Shown piece after piece: positions 18,271-27,538 of a stretch of DNA of 64,000 nt (its first letter is position 1; every line of letters starts with the position of its first letter). The DNA comes from Bilabrum cf. latius (taxonomy: Eukaryota; Bigyra: Bicosoecida; Bigyra; Bicosoecida): assembly GCA_965178125.1 (NCBI GenBank), contig CBCXTV010000002.1, forward strand, positions 1-64,000, in the 5' to 3' direction. The position numbers and the translations under genes are program-made. Below the pieces are notes generated by a model. The model searched no databases. It was not told the DNA's origin and saw nothing but the letters and a program-made list of their open reading frames with translations.

Positions 18271-18415
18271 GTAGTGCTCGGTAGTGCTCGTTTCGCGCGG
18301 TTTTTACATAAAAAAATGCCGTTTTTCTGGAAAAAAAAGCTCAAAAACCCCCAGTTTTTGACACGTAGTGCTCCGATTTTCCTGTAAAATGCAGGATTTT
18401 TTCACGGTAGTGCTC
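18271..18415. promoter_or_regulatory. GTAGTGCTC iteron-like repeats (four copies)
   Basis: GTAGTGCTC occurs at 18,271-18,279, 18,281-18,289, 18,365-18,373 and 18,407-18,415, all in the same orientation. The end of the 64-bp element at 18,452 (GTAGTGCGA) adds a fifth related copy. They lie 0.5-0.7 kb upstream of the Rep start. In unit B they occur at 45,095, 45,105, 45,188 and 45,230. Repeated short motifs upstream of Rep genes are commonly Rep-binding iterons; here that is inference. Confidence 0.55.
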
Positions 18416-18451
18416 CCCTTTTTTCCGCTTTCCCCGACGCCAGGGACCGAT

Positions 18452-18515
18452 GTAGTGCGATTTTCGGGGGAAGGATTCTTAGTACCTTAGAGGGTACCCC
18501 CGAGGGTCGCACTAC
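18452..18515. mobile_element. 64-bp MITE-like element (copy 2)
   Basis: Same length and layout as 7,006-7,069 and in the same orientation. The ends are GTAGTGCGA and TCGCACTAC, nine bases paired. The similarity continues into the G-rich tail to about 18,580. Confidence 0.6.
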
Positions 18516-18936
18516 GTGGGTTTGGGGGGTCTCCTTTCCTCTTATTCTCGCGTGCACTTTTCTGCGACTGCCCCCCGACCTTCCGAGCATATCTGCTCGC
18601 TCTGATTCTACGGGGGGGCGGGGGTAATCAAGGATTAATGCCAAATTTGTCTTCCTTTCGTGCCCCTCCCGTTTTTCAAAGTTGTGCATGTCGAGTCTGC
18701 CCCTCCCGTGCTCTTGACGACGGTGCTCGCGGACTGAGTGATTTCTGCCAGCACGTCCCGTGTATGCTGTCCGAGTGCGCGACTCCGCTGGGCAGCCGCA
18801 TCCGCTGCTTTGTGCTGCTCGGGCTATCTGTGTCCGTCAAGACTGCGCTGTACTTGACGCTCTGCCCTCTTGCGATGGCTTCTGTGACGCGGGGTCTATC
18901 TGTAATCCTCGGTTCTCTGAACACGGGAAGCGCTTC

Positions 18937-19641
18937 TCACAAGGTCGACTTCGCCTGGCTCGTTGAGGAGTTGGCGGAGCTGCGTGCTGCGATCTCTTCT
19001 TTTTGCACCAACTGCAAGATCTTCCTGTCTAGCACGATTTGGGCGAGCTCGTCGTCTGTGAGTTTTTTGGCGTTCTTCATGGTGCGCCTTTTCTGCCGGA
19101 TGGTTTTGCGGATGGCCTTCGTTTTAGCCCGCTGCTCGAGCTTGAGAGCCTTGCGCTCCTCGGTAAGGCGTGTGATCGCTGCCGTCCACTTGTCGACGAA
19201 CAAGGGTGTGTCGCCAGGTTCGTCCGTCTTGGCGGTCTTCTCTAGCGCTTCCATGTGTCCGTCTTTCGGGCAGGGCTCCTCGAAGAACTGCTGCGCATGA
19301 TCTGGTTTCTGTGATCCTGCCTCCGTCGCTTCGGGTGGCGCCGCTGCATCCGCATCTCTAGGGGAGTCGAGCCGCATTGCGTCCTCCGGTTCTGCGTCGC
19401 TCGCCATGGGGTGTGCAGTGAGTTTGCTTCCTGAGCGGGCTGCTTTTCTGTGCGAAGCTTCTGGCAGTTGCTGTATTCCTGGGCCCAAAAAAAACTCAGC
19501 GAGAAGTGCTTTCACATGGAGGTGGTGCGGTAAGAAGTGCGCGGGTCCTTGTAGACTGAAGTGCTTCCTGCGCAGAATGGGAGAAGTTCCACTGCGGGGT
19601 CCCTCAGACGCGTCTGCATGAGGAGGTGGGGGGTGCGTCAT
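18937..19641 (-). CDS. Coiled-coil protein, 234 aa, unknown (unit A)
   Basis: Starts with ATG at 19,641; a second in-frame ATG at 19,407 (MASDAEPED) may be the real start. The N-terminal part is Pro/Ala/His-rich. From about residue 150 to 215 the sequence is strongly charged and helical (TRLTEERKALKLEQRAKTKA, then TDDELAQIVLDRKILQLVQK), a probable basic coiled coil. No family is recognised. It lies between the Rep and glycosyltransferase-like genes on the same strand. The coding sequence is identical in unit B, and a diverged 3' fragment sits near 5,345-5,500, so the gene took part in the fragment shuffling. Confidence 0.5.
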   Translation of the reverse strand: MTHPPPPHADASEGPRSGTSPILRRKHFSLQGPAHFLPHHLHVKALLAEFFLGPGIQQLPEASHRKAARSGSKLTAHPMASDAEPEDAMRLDSPRDADAAAPPEATEAGSQKPDHAQQFFEEPCPKDGHMEALEKTAKTDEPGDTPLFVDKWTAAITRLTEERKALKLEQRAKTKAIRKTIRQKRRTMKNAKKLTDDELAQIVLDRKILQLVQKEEIAARSSANSSTSQAKSTL

Positions 19642-20282
19642 GGTTGCATGCGAGAAGGTGAGCTTCGAGGCGGCGCCTGGGAAAGCCTTTCTGGGTCGTC
19701 TGGATGCTGCGAAATTTGCGAAAAAGGGGTCCCAATTTTGGGCCCGTTTTCGGTGACAATTTCAAGCCTCCCGCATCGTGTTTTCCTCTTGTGTACCCCT
19801 TTTTGGGCTCAAAACTGGTCCCGGAAAGTGTGACCTCGAAACTGCGTCCTTCGCGGTCCTCCCTTTGGCTTCTGGGGCCTCAGGTGTTTCCCTTTTTTCT
19901 GTGGGCAGCACTCTTTTTTGCGGAAGGGCGTTCCAGATTTTTTTCTGACGATGCCGCTTTAAAAAAGGACTTCTGATGTGGTGCGTGCTGGGTCCTGTCA
20001 TCTCCAGACTTCCTCCGAGGATGCACACATGAGCGGGAAGAGGACACACATTGGCAGAAGAACTTCTGGACTTGTGACTCTGAAGAGCTTTGCGACTTTG
20101 GCACTGCGTGCTGCCAGCGTTCATGCACCGAGAGCATGCGGATCTCCACGTGCTATGCGACTTCCGGAGAGAATGGGACCGATGGAACTATGTGACCCTC
20201 CAACTCCGGCGCTCGGCGGCCTTCTGCTGTTGCCTGCGGAGCTTTGTCTCCTCGCAACGCGCTGTTCCGCGGCATTTCGTCG
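19642..20282. other. Gap between the coiled-coil and glycosyltransferase-like genes
   Basis: No confident gene. A minus-strand frame of 120 codons beginning with ATG (19,762-20,124) has an unremarkable basic sequence and is listed only as a possibility. The stretch 19,720-19,990 is richer in T runs than its surroundings and may carry promoter or 3' processing signals. Confidence 0.45.
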
Positions 20283-22844
20283 TCAGGGCTCGTGCTTTAC
20301 GCCGGGTGCCGGGGTCAGGCGCGCTCTCTTCGAAGGCTGTGCCTCAGTCCTGTTGGTGGAGGGCGACCTGGAATAGGATGAGGACGATCTGGAGCAGGAT
20401 CTCGTGTCCTTGAGGCTTGCGCTCCTCGCGAGCTTCAACGAATTCCCGTGGAAGGTCCGCGGAAGGCTCACGTACTCCTCCTCGTCCACGTCATACGGCT
20501 CACTGCCCTGCTGCTGCCGCCACTGGTTGATCACAAGCTTGATGAACGTTTTGCCCCAGCTCCATTCGGAATGACTCTGTGCCTGCTCGGTGAGCCACTT
20601 GTTGTATGCGATGTTCACCGTTTTGATGCCCTGCACCGCGGTGTAGAGATGCCCCGCGTTGAAGCGGTAACCTCGGTCGTCGGCATCCTGAAGGTTGTAC
20701 CGGAGCCGGGCGTCCGCATGGCCGATGTCGTCCGAGGGGATGTGCTCGAAGACCTTTTGGCACTGGCGGCTCACGAACGGGTCGACGATGCACTGCGTGC
20801 TTTCGGCGTACTTGATCATGTGCCACATGGCTTCCTCGGCAAACCATTTGGAATAGCTCAAGAGGTTATAGGTCTTGTCCTTGGCCCTTGAGTAGTTGTT
20901 CGCAATGTCCCGCAGTGCGGGCGAGTCCAGCACGGCGCGCCTCGTCTGGCACAGCGGGCCGTTCTTGAGGAGCTGCTTCCTGTTGCTCTTGTGCGGAGCG
21001 TACAGAGTTCGGATGACGTCTGGGATCACGGTGTCCGTGGCAGTCCTGCCCTTAAACATGAAGTGGTTCCAGGCCACGGTCCAGCTCATGATGGGATAGT
21101 GCACTTGCATCGGAGGTATGAGCGTGAGGAGGCCCACGGTTTTCGCCAAGGATGCTCCCCAAGTAATCCAATCATCACTCGGGTTCTTCTCGTCGTGCCT
21201 CCTTTTGGGGATCATTTTCGGGAGGAGGAACGTTGGCGTTATGATGCGCTCCCCGAACTGCTTCGTGAGGTGCTTCATCATGCCCACCCAGACCTGTCCC
21301 AGCGGTTTGGTTGTCATGCGGATCACGACGAGGCGCGAGCTGCTGTCCCCCTTTAGGATGTCTTCCAACTCGTTCTGCAGCGCCTGCTTTGCCTCAAGGA
21401 TGTAGTACTGGATGCTGTTGTCCTTCCCGCCGTTCATCCACTCCTGCTGCTCCTCTTGGCATCTCCCCTCGAGGCTATGCGCCGCCAAGTCCCTGTCGTC
21501 GCAGAGGACAAGCGCGTGGGTTGAGGGTGGCCACTCCAGCCATGAGGGCAGCTCGGCCCCCGGCATCTCCGTGTGGAGTTTATCGATCCACTTCTGCTTG
21601 ACTTGGATCCATCGAGCGGTCTGCCATTTCAAGGGAGGCAGGGTGTTCATCTTGGGCCTCTTCATGGCTACCATGTCGAGCATTCTGTCGAGGGTGGGGA
21701 TGCACATCATCGGCTGCACCACGTGGATGCGGATGTCTCCGTACCTCAGGAAGTACGAATACGACCCGCCGCGTTTGTCCTGGAGGAGGTGGACGAACGT
21801 GTTGGTTTCGCCGGCGTGCTCGTGAACACCGCACAAGTCTTCGTAGGAGATGGGCACGCGCTCTGTTTTTTCCCAGACGAGGACAACCCCCCAACTCAGG
21901 GCCGCGCACACGGACATCACGACGGACAATGTGTTTAATCGCTCGCCAAGAGTCCAGTCGTCACTCGGGTCGATCATTATGTACGGTTTCATACTGTGCC
22001 CTGCATCCGCACTTCGTCGTCCCGAGCCCCCCCACTCCGTGTCCATGCTCTCGGGAGTCGATGCGAGGACCGGGCTGGCTGCCAGCACAGATGTCATGCG
22101 GAGGCAATCTTCCCACTTCCATACCGGCCCTTGGAACGTGTCGAAGAGGCGGCGCCAGACGCAGCGTTCGAAGCTTCGGTTCGGGATCCGCATCTTCAGG
22201 AGCGCCTTCCTCCCCTCCGGGCTGATGAGATACCACTTTAGGCCCATGCCGACGTGGTAGGGGACCACAAATGTGTTGTCTACCCAGTGCGCCGGATAGG
22301 TCCGCACGTCCAAGAGGCGCTCGCAATTGTGGATGGAGGTGGAGTTTTCGCGCTGGAGGGTGACCATTCTCGGTGCTTCTGACCCCGCTAACATGGCCAT
22401 CTGCGTCACCTTGGGGTTTTTCGCGATGGCGTGAAGAACTACGAGTAGCCGATCCACGCATGCTTCGCGAGGTTCGATATCATCTTCGACAACCATGAGC
22501 CATTCCGTCGGCGTGTGGTTCTCAGCCCACAGCCATGCGTTTCGATGGGATTGGATCGCCCCAACAGTGGCCGGATTGTATTTGCTCCAGTCCGTTATCT
22601 TGCCGGAGAAGATATCCAAGAGGGCCTGGTCTTTGACGATGTCGCGTCCATCTGGGTCCCTGTCGGTCTGCGGAAACACTGGATTGGGGAGCCGAAGGAC
22701 CGCTCCCATGTGCTCGTGGAGTTCTCGCGCCCCTTTTTTTTGTCGCCACTCCTCGAAGCGGGACTCTTCCCTGCAGATCAGCAGACATGTCATCTTCCCG
22801 AGGTCCTGGCGATGGTGTCCGAATTGCGCCTGGAAGCCCGACAT
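20283..22844 (-). CDS. GT25-like / fucosyltransferase-like two-domain protein with SR-rich tail (unit A)
   Basis: The first ATG is at 22,844 (853 aa); the frame is open to 23,015 (910 codons, used for numbering). Residues about 85-325 resemble family 25 glycosyltransferases: GAIQSHRNAWLW (152-163) followed by WLMVVEDDIEP (172-182), with the acidic EDD expected to bind metal and nucleotide sugar. Residues about 343-400 resemble the N-terminal part of alpha-1,6/NodZ-type fucosyltransferases (LGERLNTLSVVMSV, then LVWEKTERVPISYEDL). The remainder to 850 is not recognised. The C-terminus is Arg/Ser-rich (864-886) followed by a nuclear-localisation-like PSKRARL (894-900). No signal peptide or membrane segment is visible, which is odd for a secretory-pathway glycosyltransferase. 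Function and location are therefore uncertain. Segments of this gene recur in the mosaic zone and in the junction palindrome. Confidence 0.7.
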   Translation of the reverse strand: MSGFQAQFGHHRQDLGKMTCLLICREESRFEEWRQKKGARELHEHMGAVLRLPNPVFPQTDRDPDGRDIVKDQALLDIFSGKITDWSKYNPATVGAIQSHRNAWLWAENHTPTEWLMVVEDDIEPREACVDRLLVVLHAIAKNPKVTQMAMLAGSEAPRMVTLQRENSTSIHNCERLLDVRTYPAHWVDNTFVVPYHVGMGLKWYLISPEGRKALLKMRIPNRSFERCVWRRLFDTFQGPVWKWEDCLRMTSVLAASPVLASTPESMDTEWGGSGRRSADAGHSMKPYIMIDPSDDWTLGERLNTLSVVMSVCAALSWGVVLVWEKTERVPISYEDLCGVHEHAGETNTFVHLLQDKRGGSYSYFLRYGDIRIHVVQPMMCIPTLDRMLDMVAMKRPKMNTLPPLKWQTARWIQVKQKWIDKLHTEMPGAELPSWLEWPPSTHALVLCDDRDLAAHSLEGRCQEEQQEWMNGGKDNSIQYYILEAKQALQNELEDILKGDSSSRLVVIRMTTKPLGQVWVGMMKHLTKQFGERIITPTFLLPKMIPKRRHDEKNPSDDWITWGASLAKTVGLLTLIPPMQVHYPIMSWTVAWNHFMFKGRTATDTVIPDVIRTLYAPHKSNRKQLLKNGPLCQTRRAVLDSPALRDIANNYSRAKDKTYNLLSYSKWFAEEAMWHMIKYAESTQCIVDPFVSRQCQKVFEHIPSDDIGHADARLRYNLQDADDRGYRFNAGHLYTAVQGIKTVNIAYNKWLTEQAQSHSEWSWGKTFIKLVINQWRQQQGSEPYDVDEEEYVSLPRTFHGNSLKLARSASLKDTRSCSRSSSSYSRSPSTNRTEAQPSKRARLTPAPGVKHEP

Positions 22845-23179
22845 CTCCAGAGACGGGAAATGGCATGCGCTGTGTGTCCAGCGGCGATCTTGCACTTCTG
22901 CTCCCGAAACTCGCGAATGCAGGATCCGGGAACATGAGCCTTGAAGGCGGCGGATTTTTGGATGGGGACACCCGCGTCCTCTCTTCGCGAGCTTCGTCCT
23001 GATCCGATGCCCCAATTGAGCGCTCGACAGCAGGAACGATGAGGAACCTCAGTTCTGGTTTCGCATGTTTGCATGGCCTCTCGAAGCATGTCGTGTGCAG
23101 ACCCTCCAAGCGCCTCGATGTCTGAGCATCGCTTTCTCTCCGCACGCTTCGTGCAAGGAATGCAACTCGTGCGTACCAT
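22790..23179 (-). CDS. Possible small Cys-containing ORF overlapping the glycosyltransferase start (weak)
   Basis: A 129-codon frame from the ATG at 23,179, overlapping the first codons of the glycosyltransferase-like gene in another frame. It starts MVRTSCIPCTKRAERKRC, a Cys-x2-Cys-x8-Cys arrangement, and is basic. It could be a separate peptide, an upstream exon, or chance. Nothing else supports it. Confidence 0.25.
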   Translation of the reverse strand: MVRTSCIPCTKRAERKRCSDIEALGGSAHDMLREAMQTCETRTEVPHRSCCRALNWGIGSGRSSRREDAGVPIQKSAAFKAHVPGSCIREFREQKCKIAAGHTAHAISRLWRCRASRRNSDTIARTSGR

Positions 23180-25830
23180 CGTGGAGTCCTGAGTCGTTGG
23201 CCGCGGACGCACTACGGGTCACAGAGACTCGGAAAGGGGAGCATGCCCGAATGCACATCGCGGACGGAATTTGTCCCACGCTATTGAAGGTGGTCACCGG
23301 ACTCAGACTGCTGCGGTGCATGCTTCGCGCATTGAATGGAGGCGCGTAAAATCTTGCAGAATGCACAGAGGGGGTCATCCGAGCGGGATCTTTGTGTAGC
23401 ATCTAGAGCGGCAGATCGTGCGCAGGGGAGAATCCACACGCGGACTCCGAGGAGTGAGTAAGGCCGGCCCTGGAAGTCGTGCCGCGAAAGCGAATGAGCG
23501 CAACATGGCGACTGACGGACGTCGCACGCTACGTACTTGTGGTCGCCCTCGTCCGGTCGCCCATCCCGGCGAATGGTGGCGCTGCAAGATCTGCGATGCC
23601 CGTCCGTGCCCGTCCCTCCTGGACGGCTCTGCCGAGGATCAGGGACGCTCTGGTTGTTTTTCCCTGAGCACCTGCGTTTCGAAAGCGGTCTTCCGCGTTT
23701 GCTACTTCCCCTTCGAACTCCCTGCATTTTTGGCCGGAAAAGGCAACGAAGACAGGCGTGTGCTCCATAGACTGCTCGGACGAGAAGGTGTGTGCAAGAG
23801 CCTTTCCCAATCGTCACGGGGGGTGAACTGCTGGGTCCGGAATGGATTTGACTCCTGGACTTTTGCGTGTGAAGCGTGAGGTGGGCGTGCTTCGTGGGAG
23901 GTTTCCGCATGCGGGGGGACGGGAACTTTCCTGGGTCGCTGGGCCTGGGACCGGGTAGCGGGAACTCGGGGACTTTCCCCGGGAAATGGATTCACAGAGC
24001 GTACGGTGATTTCCCGGGTCGCCCTTCTCGACCCCGAAGTGGAATTTGGCTTTCGGACCCGAATACAAGCTTAGAAGGAACTTTTTGTCTTCCGCGCCTG
24101 CGAAGGTGTGCCACGCGGGCGGTTCTCGTTCACGCTCTTGCGCTGCAAGCAGTGAACGCGAGGCCGTCTGCGGTTTACGGCTACGTGTCATAGCGCGTCG
24201 TAGGATGTCGCGTTCCAAAAGAAGTCTAGCGGCTGGAGGGCGGTGAGTGAAGTGCACACGTAGTGATCGTGACGAACCGGGCGTCGACACTTGTCCTGGG
24301 CGACGTCCGAAACATCTACGCTGCGCTATTACGGCCAGTCGTGTACGCTTGGTGTCGGAGGGAAGACCCCTACGGTGTATACGGTTGCCGACGAACATAG
24401 TGATGTGGTAAGCGCATTCGGAAGGGGGCGCACGAACGTGCGAGCAATAGCACGCCATTCCGCGTATCATGGTAGCCTGATATTACATGTGCCGCACAGA
24501 ATTCTCAATCATTCGCGAGAAGTGTGTGCGGGGAGTACGCTGGGGTGGATAGAAAAGAGATGTCGTCCGCAGGATGTGTGCTCCCAAGGATTTGCTCGGA
24601 AGAATGCGGACGATCGTTTGGAATGCTGCTTTGCACGCAGACTCTATTTCATAGATATGCCTCCATTCGCTGTGACCCTCGTGCGACCGGCTTCGGACGA
24701 GTTCCGCAATCTTCGCAATCATGTGCATCCCATCTCGAGGTCTGCGGCAGCTTCTCCCGCAGAGGAGCCGCCGTGGGAGCCGCTTAGCATCCCCTCGTCG
24801 CAGGGACTTCACGGTACGGTGTTGTTTATGTCTCTCGGGGTTTTTGTGATGCTCAGGTGCGCGGCCTCTTGCTCTCTTCGTGACCGATTTCGTTGTCGCA
24901 GTGCTGTGGGTCTCCGTAACGGGAATGTGAGGCAGTCTCGACACCTCGACGAGGTGTCATGCGTCATAAGGATCTGCGCGTCTTTGGTCACGGCAAGAGT
25001 GGGCGAGAGTCAAACGGGCAGAAATGATCGTAGCAGCAGCGCTCACGGGCCCGCGGCTCCGCGGTTCACTCCCGCTTGGGAGGGCTGACCAGCGTGTAGT
25101 GGGTGGGTCTTCCGGAAAGCGCCTAGAGATACTCATCGCATAGCCTTCCCTGGAACGAGTCCAGCATAGCCTTTTTTTTTTTCGGCGGTCGTGGGGAGAT
25201 ACAATTCTCCCGCTGCGGAAGGCTGCACACTCCCGCATCGTGAAGTCAATCACGCAACACCGTGCCGACTCATGTACCGAGACCGATGCATCTTACCGTC
25301 AGCGGCGCTGGTGGAAGCCGCGCTGCGAACAAGCTCCTCTGCACCAGTTACCCCGCCTTTCCAATTCTCGCGCACCTGAACGTGACTCCTGTGGATACGC
25401 AGTTTCTTCACCCAGGGCGGGTGCTTCGCAACGTCGTGCGTGCCCCCTCTTGCCGTCGCGGGTGCTGAGACGCCTTCATGGTCATAAGGCGCCCTGAGCA
25501 GACTGCAGCGCGACTTCCAGTGACATTCCCGGCAAGAACACACTGCAGCTCACATGCAGCGAGCGGAAGGACCCAATCCCGCGCGTGGGGAGGCGCTATC
25601 GTGTTGTGTTGTGTGTCGTGTTTGTGGTTTATGTCGAGCTTTCGGCACTGCGCGGAATCGGGAATTTCGGGGGTCCCTGGGCCCGGAATCGGGGACCGGA
25701 AACTGAGGCAATTTTCGCCGCCAGATGGAGTGACGGAGAGTACCGTCGTTTTCCGGGTCACCTTTTTCGGTCTCGAAATGGGAATCGGATTTGGGACAGG
25801 AATTGAAGCGGAGAAGGGCCACTCTAGGGC
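23180..25830. other. 2.6-kb stretch without a confident gene
   Basis: Several overlapping frames exist on both strands. The longest (265 codons, plus, 24,291-25,088) opens with TTG and lacks recognisable motifs. A plus frame at 23,418-23,879 has one CxxC (WWRCKICDARPC) but opens with GTG. A poly-T run lies near 25,171-25,182. The end (25,740-25,813) is the dispersed repeat also found at 330-400. Confidence 0.5.
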
Positions 25831-25837
25831 CTCCCGG

Positions 25838-26745
25838 GAGCCCTCTTGGGGCCCCCAAACAGCAAAACAAACCCCGGGGCCCGAACTGTGTCGCCGCAAC
25901 TTAAATTCCTTGTGTGGATCGGCCATTTTTGGCCAAATCCTGGGGGGGTCCCCTTCCGGGCCCCCCCAAAACGCTCAAAAAAAAACACCACAACGTGGCG
26001 TTTTGCGTCTTTTTAGGGCGGTTTAGGGGCTCTAAAATCCACTACAACGTGGCGTTTTGCGTCTCTTTGGGGCGATTTAGGGGCTCTAAAATCCACCACA
26101 ACGTGGCGTTTTGCGTCTTTTTTGGGCGATTTAGGGGCTCTAAAATCCACCACAACGTGGCGTTTTGCGTCGTTTGGGGGCTGCCTGGGGCCCATTTTTT
26201 CCACCACAACCTCGCGTTTTGCCCTTTTTGGGGCCGGGAGCCCTCTCGGGGCCCCCAAACCGCAAAAACAAACCGGGGCCCGAACTGTGTCGCCGCAACT
26301 TAAAGTCCTTGTGTGGATCGGCCATTTTTGGCCAAATCCTGGGGGGGTCCCCTTCCGAGCCCCCCGAAAACGCTCAAAAAAAACACCACAACGTGGCGTT
26401 TTGCGTCTTTTTTGGGCGATTTAGGGGCTCTAAAATCCACTACAACGTGGCGTTTTGCGTCTTTTTTGGCGATTTAGGGGCTCTAAAATCCACCACCACG
26501 TGGCGTTTTGCGTCTTTTTTGGGCGATTTAGGGGCTCTAAAATCCACCACAACGTGGCGTTTTGCGTCGTTTGGGGGCTCCTTGGGGCCCATTTTTTCCA
26601 CCACAACCTCGCGTTTTGCCCTTTTTGGGGCCGGGAGCCCTCTTGGGGCCCCGAAACAGCCAAAAAAAAGCCGGGGTCCGAGCTGTGTCGCCGCAACTTA
26701 AATTCCTTGTGCGGATCGGCCATTTTTGGCGAAATCCTGGGGGGC
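25838..26745. repeat. GC-rich satellite with 54-bp period in about 395-bp modules (unit A)
   Basis: Two full modules and a partial third. Each module begins with a gggagccctc-ggggcccc block, then a spacer, then four copies of a 54-bp repeat with the core aacgtggcgttttgcgtc and the tail ggggctctaaaatccac. Copies start at about 25,992, 26,046, 26,100 and 26,154, and in the second module at about 26,390, 26,444, 26,498 and 26,551. 54 bp is a multiple of three, so long spurious frames run through it on both strands; I do not call genes. Confidence 0.88.
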
Positions 26746-26824
26746 CGGCGCAAGTGAAATCCTCCTGAGGTACCACTTCAAGCCCATGCCGACGTGGAGG
26801 GGGACCACAAATGCGTTGTCTGCT

Positions 26825-27021
26825 CAGTGCGCTGGGTAGGTCCGCAGGTCAAGGAGGCGTTCGCAGTTATAGACGTAGGTGGAGTTTGCGAGCTGCCGGC
26901 CGACATGCTCATGTGGTGACCTCCGGTCACCACATGAGCATGTCGGCCGGCAGCTCGCAAACTCCACCTACGTCTATAACTGCGAACGCCTCCTTGACCT
27001 GCGGACCTACCCAGCGCACTG
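26825..27021. repeat. Perfect palindrome at the A/B junction: 97-bp arms, 3-nt loop
   Basis: 26,825-26,921 and 26,925-27,021 are exact reverse complements around tcc (26,922-26,924). The left arm and its flank (from about 26,767) are a diverged copy of the glycosyltransferase-like gene around 22,225-22,357. The right arm runs into the start of unit B. As DNA it could extrude a cruciform or form a long hairpin. The same site at the B/C junction is deleted. Confidence 0.95.
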
Positions 27022-27066
27022 CACGACGGACCCACTCGGGAAGCTCCCGCGCAGGAGCCACTGCCG

Positions 27067-27328
27067 CCCGCGTTTGAAGAATATGCGGAGAAATACGAAG
27101 CCAAGGACACGAGCATCTCGGGCACCTTTCCCGACTCGCAGCCGGTTTCAGAGACGACCACAAATCGGCACGAGAAGTGCGCCCGATTTCGTCCCCCGAA
27201 AAAAGACACAAATAGGACCCCGCGGAGATCCGCATCTGCTCCTCACGCGCGGAACGTGTTTCGGTACGCAAAAAGCGGTCACATGGGAGGCCCGGAAAGC
27301 GTCCGGAAAACGGTTCAGAAATAAGTAC
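27067..27328. repeat. Dispersed 265-bp repeat (unit B, copy 1)
   Basis: Equivalent of 68-329 in unit A, essentially unchanged. It is followed by the about 75-bp dispersed repeat at 27,327-27,399. Confidence 0.8.
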
Positions 27329-27538
27329 CGTCGTTTTCCGGGTCACCTTTTTCGGTCTCGAAATGGGAATCGGATTTGGGACAGGAATTGAAGCGGAGAA
27401 CGGACCCCAAGGTGTTACCTCTTGCCTCCATACGATGCTAGGATCTCCAGGTTTCTCAGTTTTAGGCAGCACTCGAAGGGGAAGCTTCCGACGGCGCGCC
27501 TATGACATGCTGCCACCCATCACCGTGGTCATCTGGAG

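Larger units (their letters stand above)
17778..18936. other. Rep upstream region: candidate promoter or origin
   Basis: About 1.15 kb without a supported gene. It includes a diverged partial copy of the 64-bp element (about 17,929-17,962), an AT-rich zone (about 18,298-18,420) with runs of A and T, four GTAGTGCTC repeats, the second full 64-bp element, and a G-rich run near 18,612-18,622. Iteron-like repeats next to an AT-rich tract upstream of a Rep gene make it the best origin candidate inside the unit. I found no clear conserved nonanucleotide nick site. Confidence 0.5.
1..26999. repeat. Tandem unit A (about 27 kb)
   Basis: First copy of the head-to-tail unit. Position 1 matches position 27,000 and the sequence stays collinear. 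Genes on the minus strand recur about 26.81-26.82 kb further on in unit B. The gene-bearing part (about 6.6-26.7 kb) is almost identical to unit B. The first 6.5 kb contains several indels and rearrangements between copies. Unit A starts inside what would be the right arm of the junction palindrome, so its true left border lies outside the window. Confidence 0.95.

Noticed and set aside
17487-18344. 285-codon minus-strand frame (305 codons in unit B)
   Set aside because: It overlaps the Rep N-terminus in another frame, its start region changes with a homopolymer length difference between units, and it lacks domain features.
24291-25088. 265-codon plus-strand frame
   Set aside because: It opens with TTG, has no motif, and an antisense frame of similar quality lies opposite, so it is not listed as a gene.
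26028-26090. tttaggg words in the satellite suggested telomere repeats
   Set aside because: They occur once per 54-bp repeat, not as a head-to-tail array of the 7-mer.
26015-26258. Repetitive protein encoded by the 54-bp satellite
   Set aside because: Open frames occur on both strands and in more than one frame, as expected for a repeat whose period is a multiple of three without stops. No start context or other support.
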